A DNA stretch of 64,000 bases from Trebonia kvetii (GTDB lineage: Bacteria; Actinomycetota; Actinomycetes; Streptosporangiales; Streptosporangiaceae). This document shows, one piece after another, positions 10,130 to 19,122 of the stretch. The stretch covers positions 472,519-536,518 of the forward strand of contig NZ_RPFW01000001.1 in the NCBI RefSeq assembly GCF_007827045.1, given 5' to 3'. Position 1 is the first letter of the stretch. Every line of letters begins with the position of its first letter. The notes beneath the pieces are model-generated. The model worked only from the letters and a program-made list of their open reading frames with translations. It was not told where the DNA came from and did no database searches. The position numbers were made by a program, and so were the translations under genes.

Positions 10130-12478
10130 CTAGTCGCGGTGCCCGCCGCGCGAACGCTGCCTGGTCCGGCCGCCGCCGTCCCGGTCACCGCGGTCACGGT
10201 CGTTCCTGTCGCGACGCGGACCACGGTCTTCGCGGGGCCGGTCGTCCTCGCCGCCGCCGAGGTCTTCTCCGGCCGCCTCGCGCTCGATCACCTCGACGGG
10301 GACGAGCGAGAGCTTGCCGCGGTCGTCGATCTCGCGGATCTCCACCTGGATCTTGTCGCCCACGTGGATGACGTCCTCGACGTTCTCGATCCGCCGCCCG
10401 CCGTGCAGCTTGCGGATCTGCGTGACGTGCAGCAGGCCGTCCTTGCCTGGCAGCAGTGAGAGGAACGCGCCGAACGTCGTCGTCTTCACGACGGTGCCGA
10501 GGAAGCGCTCGCCGATCTCGGGCATGTGCGGGTTCGCGATCGCGTTGATGACGTCCCTGGCCGCGTCGGCGGACGGACCGTCGGTGGCGCCGATGTAGAT
10601 CGTGCCGTCGTCCTCGATCGTGATCTCGGCGCCGGTGTCGTCCTGGATCGAGTTGATCATCTTGCCCTTCGGGCCGATGACCTCGCCGATCTTGTCCACC
10701 GGGACCTTGATGGTGATGATCCTTGGCGCGTAGGGCGACATCTCGGCCGGCTCGCTGATCGCATCTCGCATCACGCCGAGGATCGTCATCCGGGCGCCGC
10801 GCGCCTGCTTGAGCGCGCCCGCCAGGACCGAGGCAGGGATGCCGTCGAGCTTGGTGTCGAGCTGGAGCGCGGTAATGACCTGCTCGGTGCCCGCCACCTT
10901 GAAGTCCATGTCACCGAACGCGTCCTCGGCACCGAGGATGTCGGTCAGCGTCACGTACTGACCGCCCTCATAGATCAGGCCCATCGCGATGCCAGAGACC
11001 ATGCCCTTGAGCGGCACGCCGGCGCTGAGCAGGGCGAGCGTCGAGGCGCAGACCGAGCCCATCGAGGTCGAGCCGTTGGAGCTGATCGCCTCGGACACCT
11101 GCCGGATCGCGTAGGGGAACTCCTCGCGGGTCGGCAGCACCGGAAGGATCGCCCGCTCGGCGAGCGCGCCGTGGCCGATTTCGCGGCGCTTCGGCGAGCC
11201 CACGCGGCCGGTCTCACCGGTGGAGTACGGCGGCATGTTGTAGTTGTGCATGTAGCGCTTGGTGCGATCGGGGTTGAGCGTGTCGATCATCTGCTCCATG
11301 CGGAGCATGTTCAGCGTGGTGACCCCGAGGATCTGGGTCTCGCCGCGCTCGAACAGCGCCGAGCCGTGCACCCGGGGCAGCACGCCGACCTCGGCCGCCA
11401 GCGGCCGGATGTCGGTCAGCCCGCGGCCGTCGATGCGGAGACCGTCGTTGACGACCCGCTTGCGGACCAGCTTCTTGGTCAGCGAGCGAAGGGCCGCGCT
11501 GATCTCCTTCTCGCGCCCCTCGAACTTGCCCGCGAGCCGCTCCTGCGCGAGGGCCTTGACCCGGTCCTCCTCGGCGGCGCGCTCCTGCTTGCCCGCGATG
11601 GTCAGCGCCTTGCCGAGCTCGTCGGACACCGCGCCGGCGACCGCCTCGAATACGTCTTCCTCGTAGTCGACGAAGACGGGGAACTGCGTGGTGTTCGCCG
11701 GGGCGAGACCGGACTCGACCGCCGCGGCGGCGAGGATCCGCTGCGCCTCGCAGAGCGCGGCGATGAACGGCTTGGCGGCCTCGAGCCCCTCGGCGACCGT
11801 CTCCTCGTCGGGAGCGACCGCGCCGGTGTTCTCGGCGTCGGCGAGCAGCTTGAGCGTCTGCGGCGTGGACTCCGCCTCGACCATCATGATCGCGACGTCG
11901 CCGTCCTCGAGCATCCGGCCGGCGACCACCATGTCGAACGTCGCGAGCTCAAGCTGGGGATGCGTCGGGAACGCGACCCACTGGTCCTTGATCAGCGCGA
12001 CCCGGACCCCGCCGATAGGGCCGGCGAACGGCAGGCCCGCGAGCTGGGTGGACATGGATGCGGCGTTGATCGCCACCACGTCGTACAGGTGCTCGGGGTG
12101 CAGCGCGAGGACCGTCTCCACGATCTGGATCTCGTTGCGCAGGCCCTTGACGAAGGACGGGCGCAGTGGGCGGTCGATGAGCCGGCAGGTGAGGATCGCG
12201 TCCTCGGACGGGCGGCCCTCGCGGCGGAAGAACGAGCCGGGAATGCGCCCGGCCGCGTACATGCGCTCCTCGACGTCCACGGTCAGCGGGAAGAAGTCGA
12301 GACCTTCCCGCGGCTGCTTGGACGCGGAAGTCGCCGACAGGACGACGGTCTCCTCATCGAGGACGACGAGAGCGGAGCCGGACGCCTGGCGAGCCAGACG
12401 GCCGGTTTCAAACCTGATTTTGCGTACGCCAAACTCGCCGTTGTCAATAACGGCTTCGGCGCTTTTCACACCCTTCAC
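10130..12478 (-). CDS. pnp: Polyribonucleotide nucleotidyltransferase (PNPase)
   Basis: A 782-residue 3'-5' exoribonuclease and 3' polymerase. Two RNase PH domains flank an alpha-helical linker. A KH domain follows ([25 protein letters not shown]), then S1 ([24 protein letters not shown]). The tail is Arg/Asp-rich and disordered. The start is the GTG at 12478: an AAGGAGG box sits 8 nt upstream and the protein then begins [17 protein letters not shown] as expected. It is preceded by rpsO, with two stable hairpins between them, and followed directly by the M16 gene. Confidence 0.97.
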   Translation of the reverse strand: MKGVKSAEAVIDNGEFGVRKIRFETGRLARQASGSALVVLDEETVVLSATSASKQPREGLDFFPLTVDVEERMYAAGRIPGSFFRREGRPSEDAILTCRLIDRPLRPSFVKGLRNEIQIVETVLALHPEHLYDVVAINAASMSTQLAGLPFAGPIGGVRVALIKDQWVAFPTHPQLELATFDMVVAGRMLEDGDVAIMMVEAESTPQTLKLLADAENTGAVAPDEETVAEGLEAAKPFIAALCEAQRILAAAAVESGLAPANTTQFPVFVDYEEDVFEAVAGAVSDELGKALTIAGKQERAAEEDRVKALAQERLAGKFEGREKEISAALRSLTKKLVRKRVVNDGLRIDGRGLTDIRPLAAEVGVLPRVHGSALFERGETQILGVTTLNMLRMEQMIDTLNPDRTKRYMHNYNMPPYSTGETGRVGSPKRREIGHGALAERAILPVLPTREEFPYAIRQVSEAISSNGSTSMGSVCASTLALLSAGVPLKGMVSGIAMGLIYEGGQYVTLTDILGAEDAFGDMDFKVAGTEQVITALQLDTKLDGIPASVLAGALKQARGARMTILGVMRDAISEPAEMSPYAPRIITIKVPVDKIGEVIGPKGKMINSIQDDTGAEITIEDDGTIYIGATDGPSADAARDVINAIANPHMPEIGERFLGTVVKTTTFGAFLSLLPGKDGLLHVTQIRKLHGGRRIENVEDVIHVGDKIQVEIREIDDRGKLSLVPVEVIEREAAGEDLGGGEDDRPREDRGPRRDRNDRDRGDRDGGGRTRQRSRGGHRD

Positions 12479-12538
12479 GGGTGAGACCTCCTTGCGGTAG
12501 ATCCCGCACCCACCCGCCGCCATGCCGTGGTCAGCTCT

Positions 12539-12570
12539 GGCGCACCCGCTTGCCTTCAAGCGAGTGCGCC
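12539..12570 (-). promoter_or_regulatory. pnp leader stem-loop
   Basis: GGCGCAC (12539-12545) pairs with GTGCGCC (12564-12570), and CGCTTG (12547-12552) pairs with CAAGCG (12557-12562). There is one internal C/A mismatch and a CCTT loop. It lies 61 nt upstream of the pnp GTG. In E. coli and Streptomyces a hairpin in the rpsO-pnp interval is cut by RNase III in pnp autocontrol; by position this is a candidate for the same role. Confidence 0.7.
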
Positions 12571-12727
12571 GGCCGGTCTTCGATCGAAGTCCTCGGGGAC
12601 AGTGCTGCCGCCGGCGATACGCCGTGACGACAAGCTGTCCTGGAACCCGGGGACCACTACCGAGGACCGGCCCAGGCGCTTGGGCCGGGGGCTACGGGAT
12701 GTGAGTTGTCGCTCGTATTCTGTTATC

Positions 12728-12760
12728 ACCCGGGCCAGACCCCACAGTACCGGCCCGGGT
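12728..12760 (-). terminator. rpsO-pnp intergenic hairpin, possible attenuator
   Basis: ACCCGGGCC (12728-12736) pairs perfectly with GGCCCGGGT (12752-12760) around a 15-nt loop. It lies 75 nt after the rpsO stop. No T-run follows, so it may be a weak terminator, a processing site or an RNA-stabilising hairpin rather than a classical terminator. Confidence 0.55.
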
Positions 12761-12834
12761 ATCACCAGGTCCAGCGTGTCACGCCCGGGGCTCCTCGCGC
12801 CGGGGGACCACGCCAGACTCCGTGTGGGCCTGGG

Positions 12835-13104
12835 CTAGCGGCGCAGGCCGAGGCGCTCGATCAGCGTGCGGTACCGAGTGATGTCGGTGTTGCGCAGGTA
12901 GCCGAGCAGGCGACGGCGGCGGCCGACGAGCAGCAGCAGGCCGCGGCGGCTGTGGTGGTCGTGCTGATGCACCTTGAGGTGCTCGTTCAGGTCGTTGATC
13001 CTGCGGGTCATGAGCGCGATCTGGACCTCCGGCGAACCGGTGTCACCCTCATTGATCGCGTACTCCGCAAAGATCTGCTTCTTAACTTCGGCTTCGAGCG
13101 GCAC
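12835..13104 (-). CDS. rpsO: 30S ribosomal protein S15
   Basis: An 89-residue protein, the normal S15 length. It has the expected start [30 protein letters not shown] and the rRNA-binding [29 protein letters not shown]15 binds 16S rRNA helices 20-22 early in small-subunit assembly. It is followed by pnp, the standard bacterial arrangement; the 356-bp interval to pnp holds two hairpins and no gene. Confidence 0.98.
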   Translation of the reverse strand: MPLEAEVKKQIFAEYAINEGDTGSPEVQIALMTRRINDLNEHLKVHQHDHHSRRGLLLLVGRRRRLLGYLRNTDITRYRTLIERLGLRR

Positions 13105-13306
13105 GTGGCTCCTTAAAAATGAAAGAATTCGATTCCCCGTAGGAGACGGCCGCGATGAGGGTGCAGCCAGTCCCGACCGGCATGTTACCGGTAGCGTTTC
13201 ACCCTACCATGCAGTAGCGGGGACTCTGACCGAGCCCAGAAAGGGGCCGGCTCCGCGTCCGCTCCCACCGGACCGAAGCCGGGTTCTCGGCTTACCAGAC
13301 GTGCGG

Positions 13307-13479
13307 TCAGGCGACCTTGGCAAGGATCTGCCTGAGCAGTTCCCCTTGATCCTGCAGCGTGACCTCGATGCCGTCGAGGCGGTCCTCGACGCGGCCTAGC
13401 TTCGGCGTGGGCGCGCTGTGCGTATGCGTGCAGGGCCGTCACATCTTTCTCGACGACCGAGACGCGCTCTTCGTGACAT
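13307..13479 (-). pseudogene. Frameshifted remnant of a small coiled-coil protein
   Basis: Reading leftward, three frames each give a plausible piece. An ATG gives M-S. The next frame gives EERVSVVEKDVTALHAYAQR then AHAEA. A third gives RVEDRLDGIEVTLQDQGELL then RQILAKVA and a TGA at 13307-13309. Joined, these form a heptad-like helical protein of about 55 residues. No single frame has both a start and the end, so two small indels are needed. It is either a decayed gene or two sequence errors. Confidence 0.45.
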
Positions 13480-13598
13480 GCAAATCACGCTAGCGAGCCA
13501 TGAAGATCAATTCCCGCATAATGCGAAGAAAATCGCTAAAAATGTCTGTAACCTGCGGCAATGTATTGCCAATGGCAATGTGTTGCGCAAATTGGCGG
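13480..13598. other. AT-rich spacer with short inverted and direct repeats
   Basis: This stretch between the ribF stop and the small remnant is much richer in A/T than its surroundings. It contains the palindrome ATTGCC-AAT-GGCAAT and direct repeats GGCAATGTATTGC / GGCAATGTGTTGC. A promoter for rpsO or a foreign insertion scar are both possible. I see no convincing gene; the 80 bp between the remnant and the pre-rpsO region (13105-13306) also show nothing I recognise. Confidence 0.4.
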
Positions 13599-14549
13599 CT
13601 ATTGGGCGGCGCAGATGTCGCGTGCTTGATCGACGTCCTTGTGCATTTGGTCGACGAGGGCGTCGATGGACTCGAAGCGGAGGGTGCCGCGCAGCCGGAC
13701 GGCGAAGTCGATCGCGGCGTGCAGTCCGTAGAGGTCGAGATCGGTGCGGTCGAGTGCGTAGGCCTCGACCGTGCGAACCTGGCCGTCGAATGTGGGGTTA
13801 GAGCCGATCGAGATCGCGGCGGGCCAGCGGCTCGTCTCGTGGCCCGCCTCGTCCAGGGTGGCAAGCCAGCCCGCGTAGATCCCGTCCGCGGGAATCGCGG
13901 TGTGCGGCGGCGACTCCACGTTCGCGGTCGGGAAGCCGAGCTGGCGGCCCCGCTGATGACCGCGGACCACCACGCCCTCGACGCGGTGCGGGCGGCCGAG
14001 CAGCTTCGACGCCTCCGTCACGTCGCCGGCCGAGAGCAGCGTCCTGATGGCCGTGGAGGAGATCGTCATGCCGTCGAGCACGAGCAGCGGCAGCCCCTCC
14101 GTCGTGTACTCGTACTTCTCGCCGAGCCTGTCGAGCAGCGCGACGTCGCCCGTCGCCTTGTGGCCGAAGCGGAAGTCCTCCCCCACCACGACCGACCCGG
14201 CGTGCAGCCGCTCGACGAGCACCTGGCGGACGAACTCGTCGGGGTCGAGCCTGGAGAAGTCCAGGGTGAAGGGGAGAACGCACACCGCGTCGACGCCGAG
14301 GCCGCCGAGCAGCTCGGCGCGGCGGCGGGCCGAGCACAGGAACGGCGGGTGGCTGCCCGGCCTGATCACCTCGTCCGGGTGCGGGTCGAAGGTGATCGCC
14401 ACGACAGGCAGCCCTCGTTCCGCCGCGATCTCGGCGGCACGGGCGACGATGCGCTGATGGCCACGGTGCACGCCATCGAACACGCCGATCGTGACGACCG
14501 ACTCGCCCCATCCTGCGGGCACCTCATCCAGGCCCTGCCAGCGGTACAC
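13599..14549 (-). CDS. ribF: Bifunctional riboflavin kinase / FMN adenylyltransferase
   Basis: A 316-residue enzyme converting riboflavin to FMN and FAD. The N-terminal nucleotidyltransferase domain has GVFDGVHRGHQRIV and the late ISSTAIR. The C-terminal flavokinase domain begins near PHRVEGVVVRGHQRGRQLGF and carries FPTANVE. In many actinobacteria ribF directly follows truB; here the pot operon separates them. The stop is followed by the AT-rich spacer. Confidence 0.96.
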   Translation of the reverse strand: MYRWQGLDEVPAGWGESVVTIGVFDGVHRGHQRIVARAAEIAAERGLPVVAITFDPHPDEVIRPGSHPPFLCSARRRAELLGGLGVDAVCVLPFTLDFSRLDPDEFVRQVLVERLHAGSVVVGEDFRFGHKATGDVALLDRLGEKYEYTTEGLPLLVLDGMTISSTAIRTLLSAGDVTEASKLLGRPHRVEGVVVRGHQRGRQLGFPTANVESPPHTAIPADGIYAGWLATLDEAGHETSRWPAAISIGSNPTFDGQVRTVEAYALDRTDLDLYGLHAAIDFAVRLRGTLRFESIDALVDQMHKDVDQARDICAAQ

Positions 14550-14772
14550 GACTCTTCCGCCCTCCTTAGTTCAAGACAAGCCTAGCGATGCGGCGCCGGG
14601 CCGGGTGCCGCGCCCGCGCCGGCGGGCAGGAGGCGTGCGTCACCCGCCGCCTCGCCGGAGGCGACGGCGGCACCTTGCTTGCCCGGTGACCGCGGCGGGC
14701 GAGGCATTCGGGTGGGGGCGGGACACTTAGGGGAGAAATGGGCAAAGTTCCGGTTAAGGTGCGGCAGGCGGG
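14550..14772. other. Spacer between the pot operon and ribF
   Basis: No gene is visible. A GC-rich hairpin at 14645-14671 (CCGCCTCGCC against GGCGACGGCGG, one bulged base, GGA loop) lies about 100 nt beyond the potC stop. It has no T-run and is a weak terminator candidate. The ribF promoter should also be here, but I cannot identify it. Confidence 0.35.
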
Positions 14773-15582
14773 TCAGCCTCTGTTGCCGCCGGAGCGGCTC
14801 AGCGCCCCGGCGCCCGCGAGCCTGGCGGCGAGGACCACCGGGATGAGCGTCAGCAGGATGACGATGGTGACCACCGCGTTGACCTCGGGCAACTGCTGGC
14901 CGAGGCGGATGGCGCCGAATATCCACAGCGGCAGCGTGTTCTGCGCGCCCGCGGTGAAGATCGTCACGATGACCTCGTCGAAGGACAGCGCGAAGGCCAG
15001 CAGCGCACCGGAGACCAGCGCCGTCGCGCTGAGCGGCAGCGTCACGTAGCGCAGCGTCTGCCAGCCGCGCGCGCCGAGGTCCATCGACGCCTCGGTCACC
15101 GAGCCTGGCAGCCGGCGCAGCCGGGCGATCAGGTTGTTGAAGACCACAACGATGCAGAACGTGGCGTGCCCCGCCACGATCGTCAGGATGCTGAACTGGA
15201 TCCCGGTAAAGCTGAAGAACGAGTTCAGCGCGATGCCGGTGATGATGCCCGGCAGCGCGATGGGCAGCACGAGCAGCAGCGAGATGGCGTCCCTGCCGAA
15301 GAACTTGAACTGGTACAGGGCGAAGGAGACCATGCCGCCGAGTACCAGCGCGAGCGCGGTGGCGGCCAGGCCCACCTGCACCGAGAGCCACAGCGCGGAG
15401 CGCACCTGGGAGTCGTGCCAGGCGACAGAGAACCAGTGCGTCGTAAAGCCGGGAATCGGCCAGCTCTCGATGTTGGACTTGTTGAACGCATAGAGGACGA
15501 TCAGCGCGATCGGTATGAACAGGAAGAGCAGGACGAGCGCCACCCACACGCGCAGCGCGATCCGCAGGCCCCGGGATTCCAT
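14773..15582 (-). CDS. potC: Polyamine-type ABC transporter permease (PotC-like)
   Basis: A 269-residue permease with six hydrophobic segments, starting in ALRVWVALVLLFLFIPIALIVLYAFN. The EAA loop EASMDLGARGWQTLRYVTLPL contacts the ATPase. It has the second-permease character of spermidine/putrescine systems (NSFFSFTGIQFSILTIVAGHAT). It is last in the order potA-potD-potB-potC, 18 bp after potB. The substrate is inferred from family likeness; other small cations or amines are possible. Confidence 0.88.
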   Translation of the reverse strand: MESRGLRIALRVWVALVLLFLFIPIALIVLYAFNKSNIESWPIPGFTTHWFSVAWHDSQVRSALWLSVQVGLAATALALVLGGMVSFALYQFKFFGRDAISLLLVLPIALPGIITGIALNSFFSFTGIQFSILTIVAGHATFCIVVVFNNLIARLRRLPGSVTEASMDLGARGWQTLRYVTLPLSATALVSGALLAFALSFDEVIVTIFTAGAQNTLPLWIFGAIRLGQQLPEVNAVVTIVILLTLIPVVLAARLAGAGALSRSGGNRG

Positions 15583-15600
15583 GGCTACCCCACCGCCTTC

Positions 15601-16533
15601 CTACAGGGCCTCGAACGCGCCGAGCGCCCGGGCGCCCGACAGGTACAGGCCCATGATGACGATCGGGACCAGAGCCATCGCGGCCGCGAACGGCACGTTG
15701 TTCGCGATGCCGATGTTGGTGTAGATGACGTTTCCGATGAAGTTCGCCTTGGTGCCGCCGACGAGCAGCGGCGTGATGTAGTCGCCGAGTGTCAGCGAGA
15801 ACGTGAAGATCGAGCCCGCCACGATGCCGGGCAGCACCAGCGGCAGCAGCACGGAGCGGGTGGTCCGCCAGGTCCGTCCGCCCAGGTCCTGCGACGCCTC
15901 GATGAGCGAGCCAGGCACGCGCTCGAGCGCGCCGTACACCGGGATGATCATGTACGGCAGCCACAGGTAGCAGAACACCGCGTAGACGGCCCAGTTCGTG
16001 TAGATCAGCTGCGGGTGCCCGAGGCCGAGCCCGCCGGCCACCCAGTCAAGGAAGCCGTTGTTGGTGAAGATCAGCACCCAGGAGTAGACCTTGGCCAGGT
16101 AACTCGCCCACAGCGGCAGCAGGATCGCCACGAAAAGCACGGTCCTGGTCCGCGGCGCGGCGACCCGCGCCATGAAGTAGGCGAACGGGAACGCGATGAT
16201 CGCGTCGGTCACCGTAACCTCGGCCGCCATCGCCACCGTCTGCCAGATGTCCGACAGGTACGCCGGGGTGGTGAAGATCTGGTGGAAGTTCGACAGCGAC
16301 CAGGTCCTGTCGATGTTCGTGGTGAACGGGTTGATCGACCAGAACGCCGTGATCAGCAGGATGACGAGCGAGGCGACGTAGACAAGCAGGAACCAGGCGA
16401 GCGGCGGCGTGAGCAGCAGCGTCGCGCGCGCCCAGGGGCGGCGCCAGAGCATGGTCGACAACCGGAGCAACCGCCCCTGCCCGCTCCCTTCCCGCCCGTA
16501 AGCACGCTGCCTGGTTCCCGCTATGTCGGTCAT
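15601..16533 (-). CDS. potB: Polyamine-type ABC transporter permease (PotB-like)
   Basis: A 310-residue inner-membrane permease. After a polar Arg-rich N-terminus, six membrane segments follow, from TLLLTPPLAWFLLVYVASLV onward. The EAA motif is EASQDLGGRTWRTTRSVLLPLVLPG. SLTLGDYITPLLVGGTKANF is typical of PotB/PotH proteins. It lies 11 bp after potD, so the genes are tightly co-transcribed. Confidence 0.9.
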   Translation of the reverse strand: MTDIAGTRQRAYGREGSGQGRLLRLSTMLWRRPWARATLLLTPPLAWFLLVYVASLVILLITAFWSINPFTTNIDRTWSLSNFHQIFTTPAYLSDIWQTVAMAAEVTVTDAIIAFPFAYFMARVAAPRTRTVLFVAILLPLWASYLAKVYSWVLIFTNNGFLDWVAGGLGLGHPQLIYTNWAVYAVFCYLWLPYMIIPVYGALERVPGSLIEASQDLGGRTWRTTRSVLLPLVLPGIVAGSIFTFSLTLGDYITPLLVGGTKANFIGNVIYTNIGIANNVPFAAAMALVPIVIMGLYLSGARALGAFEAL

Positions 16534-16544
16534 CTGATCGCTAT

Positions 16545-17840
16545 CTACTTAACCTGCGTGTTCCATGCGGTGACCCAGCCGGCGTAGGGCACGCAGTTGT
16601 TCTGGCCGTTGTCGCACGTCGCGAGCGGCGTCTTCCACAGGCTGATGGACGCCAGGTAGCTGGCCGGGGCGTTGGCGTGGTACTGAGCGCACGAGCCTGC
16701 CTGCAGCTTGTCCATGTACGCGCAAGCCTTGGAGTTGTCCGGCGTCTCGCCGTAGGTGACCGCCTGCTTGGCCTGCACCTGCGGGGTGCTGATGTACTGC
16801 ATCCACTTGTAGGCGCAGTTGGGGTGCGGCGCCTTGGCGGCGAGCATCCAGGTGTCCGCCCAGCCGGTCGCACCCTCGGCGGGAACCGTATCGCCGATCG
16901 GGAACTTGGCCGCCCTCAGCGTGCTGACCTGGTACGGCCAGCCCGCGCCCAGGGTCACGTTGCCGTTCTGGAAGTCGGAGATCTCCTCCGACGCCAGCGC
17001 CCAGTACTTCTTCACCAGCGGCTGCTGCGTGGCGAGCAGCGCGACCGCGGCCTGGAACTGCGGCTGGGTCAGCTCGTACGGGTCGGTGATGCCAAGGCTC
17101 GGCTTGGTCTTCTCCAGGTACAGCGCCGCGTCCGCGATCTGGATCGGGTTGTCGGGGACGGTGATCTTGCCCTTGTACGCCTGGTTGTACAGCACTGACC
17201 AAGAGGTCGGGGCGGTCGGGAAGTCCTTCTTGTTGTACATCAGCACGTTCGGGCCCCACTGCAGGGATACGCCGTAGTGCACGCCGTTGATCGTGTTGAA
17301 GCTCGGCGCCTGGAAGGCCGGGAAGAAGTCCTTGGCGGCCGGGATGAGCGCCATGTTCACCGGGTGCGCGTCGCCCGCGTACAGGATGCGCAGGTCGGCG
17401 TCGCCCGAGGAGGACACCATGTCGTACTGGCCGCCGCCGCCGTTCTTCATCAGCGAGACCATCTCGTCGGAGGAGCCGGCGTACTTGGCGTTGACCTGGC
17501 AGCCGGTCTGCTGCTGGAACGGCTTGACCCAGGACGGGTCGAGGTAGCCCTCCCAGGCGATCAGGTTGAGCTGGCCCTCGCCCTTGCCGACCGACTGCAG
17601 GACCGGCAGGTTCGCGGTGGGGACGGTGAGGCCGGCGGTGCCCGCCTGCTGGCTCGGGCTGCCGCTGGCGCTGCTGCTCGCACCGTTCGACGTCGAGCTG
17701 GCCGGCGGCGTGCTGCTCGAGCTGCTGCACGCGGCGACCGTCAGGGACATCGCGGCGAGCCCCGCGGCGATCGCGGTCACCGATCGGACTGTGTACGCGG
17801 TGCGCGCAGACCGCGCGGCGCGCTTTCTGAATCTGGTCAT
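16545..17840 (-). CDS. potD: Polyamine-type ABC transporter substrate-binding lipoprotein (PotD-like)
   Basis: A 431-residue lipoprotein. A basic N-terminus and hydrophobic stretch end in the lipobox LTVAAC, so it is tethered to the outer face of the membrane. A Ser-rich linker follows. The binding domain starts LNLIAWEGYLDPSWVKPF and includes QYDMVSSSGDADLRILYAGD and GVHYGVSLQWGPNVLMYNKK, the pattern of PotD/PotF proteins. It starts 6 bp after the potA stop. Confidence 0.92.
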   Translation of the reverse strand: MTRFRKRAARSARTAYTVRSVTAIAAGLAAMSLTVAACSSSSSTPPASSTSNGASSSASGSPSQQAGTAGLTVPTANLPVLQSVGKGEGQLNLIAWEGYLDPSWVKPFQQQTGCQVNAKYAGSSDEMVSLMKNGGGGQYDMVSSSGDADLRILYAGDAHPVNMALIPAAKDFFPAFQAPSFNTINGVHYGVSLQWGPNVLMYNKKDFPTAPTSWSVLYNQAYKGKITVPDNPIQIADAALYLEKTKPSLGITDPYELTQPQFQAAVALLATQQPLVKKYWALASEEISDFQNGNVTLGAGWPYQVSTLRAAKFPIGDTVPAEGATGWADTWMLAAKAPHPNCAYKWMQYISTPQVQAKQAVTYGETPDNSKACAYMDKLQAGSCAQYHANAPASYLASISLWKTPLATCDNGQNNCVPYAGWVTAWNTQVK

Positions 17841-17846
17841 GTTCTT

Positions 17847-18938
17847 CTAGCCCTCCCCTGCCCCGGCGACGACCGCGCCGGGAGCCTGCTCGGAAATCGT
17901 GACGGCCTGCCGGTCCTGCCAGGCGACGCGCACCCGCGCGCCGCCGGACCGGCCCCCGGACGTGTCGCCGGGAGACGAGTCCGTGTTGAGACGGCTGACC
18001 GTCAGCTCGCCGCCCGCGTCGAGCTCGACCACGTAGCGGGTGAGCACGCCCGCGTAGATCACGTCCCTGATCGTGCCCGGCTCGACGTGCGCGCCGGCCG
18101 GCTCCGCGTCGCCGTCGGCGAGGATGGTGATCTTCTCCGGGCGCACGGTGAGCTGGCGGCCGTCCCGTTGGATCAGGTTGGACACGCCGATGAAGTCCGC
18201 GACGAACGCCGTCTTCGGGTGCTCGTAGACCTCGGCGGGCGCGCCCACCTGCTCGATCTTGCCGAGATTGAGGACCGCGATGCGGTCGCTCATCGTCAGC
18301 GCCTCTTCCTGGTCATGCGTGACGTAGATGAAGGTGATGCCGACCTCGCGCTGGATGCGCAGCAGCTCACGCTGCATGTGCTGGCGCAGCTTCAGGTCAA
18401 GCGCGCCGAGCGGCTCATCGAGCAGCAGCACCTGCGGCTCGTTGACGATCGCCCTGGCCAGCGCGACGCGCTGGCGCTGCCCGCCGGACAGCTGCGCGGG
18501 CTTGCGCCCGCCGAGGCCGCCGAGCTGGACCATGTCAAGCGCCCTGGCCACCCGGTCCCTGCGGGCCTGCTTGCCGACATGGCGCACCTTCAGGCCGTAC
18601 TCGATGTTCTCCGCGATCGTCATGTGCGGGAACAGCGCGTAATCCTGGAAGACCGTGTTCACGTCCCTGGCGAAGGGCGGCACCCCGGTGACGTCCCTGC
18701 CCGCCAGCTCGATGGCACCGCCGTCCGGACGCTCGAAGCCGGCGATCAGCCGCAGGAGCGTGGTCTTGCCCGAACCCGAGGGGCCAAGGAGCGTGAAGAA
18801 CTCCCCTGGCCGGACCGTCAGGTCAGTCGCGGCGAGGGCAGTCACGTCGGCGTAGCGCTTGTGCAGCCCGGTGACGCGGACCGCCGGCGGCTCGTCCGCG
18901 GCTCCGCCAGGTGCAGGAGTGGGAACCATCATCCGCAT
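17847..18938 (-). CDS. potA: Polyamine-type ABC transporter ATP-binding protein (PotA-like)
   Basis: A 363-residue ATPase. Walker A is LLGPSGSGKTTLLRLIAGFE, the Q-loop is FQDYALFPH, the signature is LSGGQRQRVALARAI, Walker B is VLLLDEPLGALD and the switch is VTHDQEEA. A C-terminal TOBE-type regulatory domain (about residues 235-345) is as in PotA. It is the first gene of the operon. Direct repeats in its upstream region may be regulatory. Confidence 0.93.
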   Translation of the reverse strand: MRMMVPTPAPGGAADEPPAVRVTGLHKRYADVTALAATDLTVRPGEFFTLLGPSGSGKTTLLRLIAGFERPDGGAIELAGRDVTGVPPFARDVNTVFQDYALFPHMTIAENIEYGLKVRHVGKQARRDRVARALDMVQLGGLGGRKPAQLSGGQRQRVALARAIVNEPQVLLLDEPLGALDLKLRQHMQRELLRIQREVGITFIYVTHDQEEALTMSDRIAVLNLGKIEQVGAPAEVYEHPKTAFVADFIGVSNLIQRDGRQLTVRPEKITILADGDAEPAGAHVEPGTIRDVIYAGVLTRYVVELDAGGELTVSRLNTDSSPGDTSGGRSGGARVRVAWQDRQAVTISEQAPGAVVAGAGEG

Positions 18939-19053
18939 CGTTGTACCGCCGTATCGACGGTTTGCGCAATGGTTGGCAGTTTTAACGATGGTTACAGTTG
19001 AATCTCGACGTTCTGCCTACCGAATTCGTATCCGGCCAGGTCAAGAGTTCACA

Positions 19054-19085
19054 AACCGGAAACGGTGCCCTAACCGGATACGGTG
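19054..19085 (-). promoter_or_regulatory. Candidate operator: direct repeats upstream of potA
   Basis: AACCGGAAACGGTG (19054-19067) and AACCGGATACGGTG (19072-19085) differ at one base and are 18 bp apart. CCGGATAC in the second is also inverted as GTATCCGG at 19028-19035. They lie 116-147 bp upstream of potA, in the only non-coding stretch between truB and the pot operon. Binding by a regulator is an inference. Confidence 0.45.
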
Positions 19086-19122
19086 ACCATACGCCCGTGG
19101 TGCGCGCTTCGCGCGAGGGGGT

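Noticed and set aside
13418..13801. Plus-strand 127-residue frame near ribF
   Set aside because: It overlaps ribF antisense and the AT-rich spacer, with no start signal or motif.
17277..19001. A 574-codon plus-strand frame antisense to potD and potA
   Set aside because: Composition is antisense-like (Arg/Leu/Asp/Val-rich with no motif), while the opposite strand encodes clear ABC transporter proteins.
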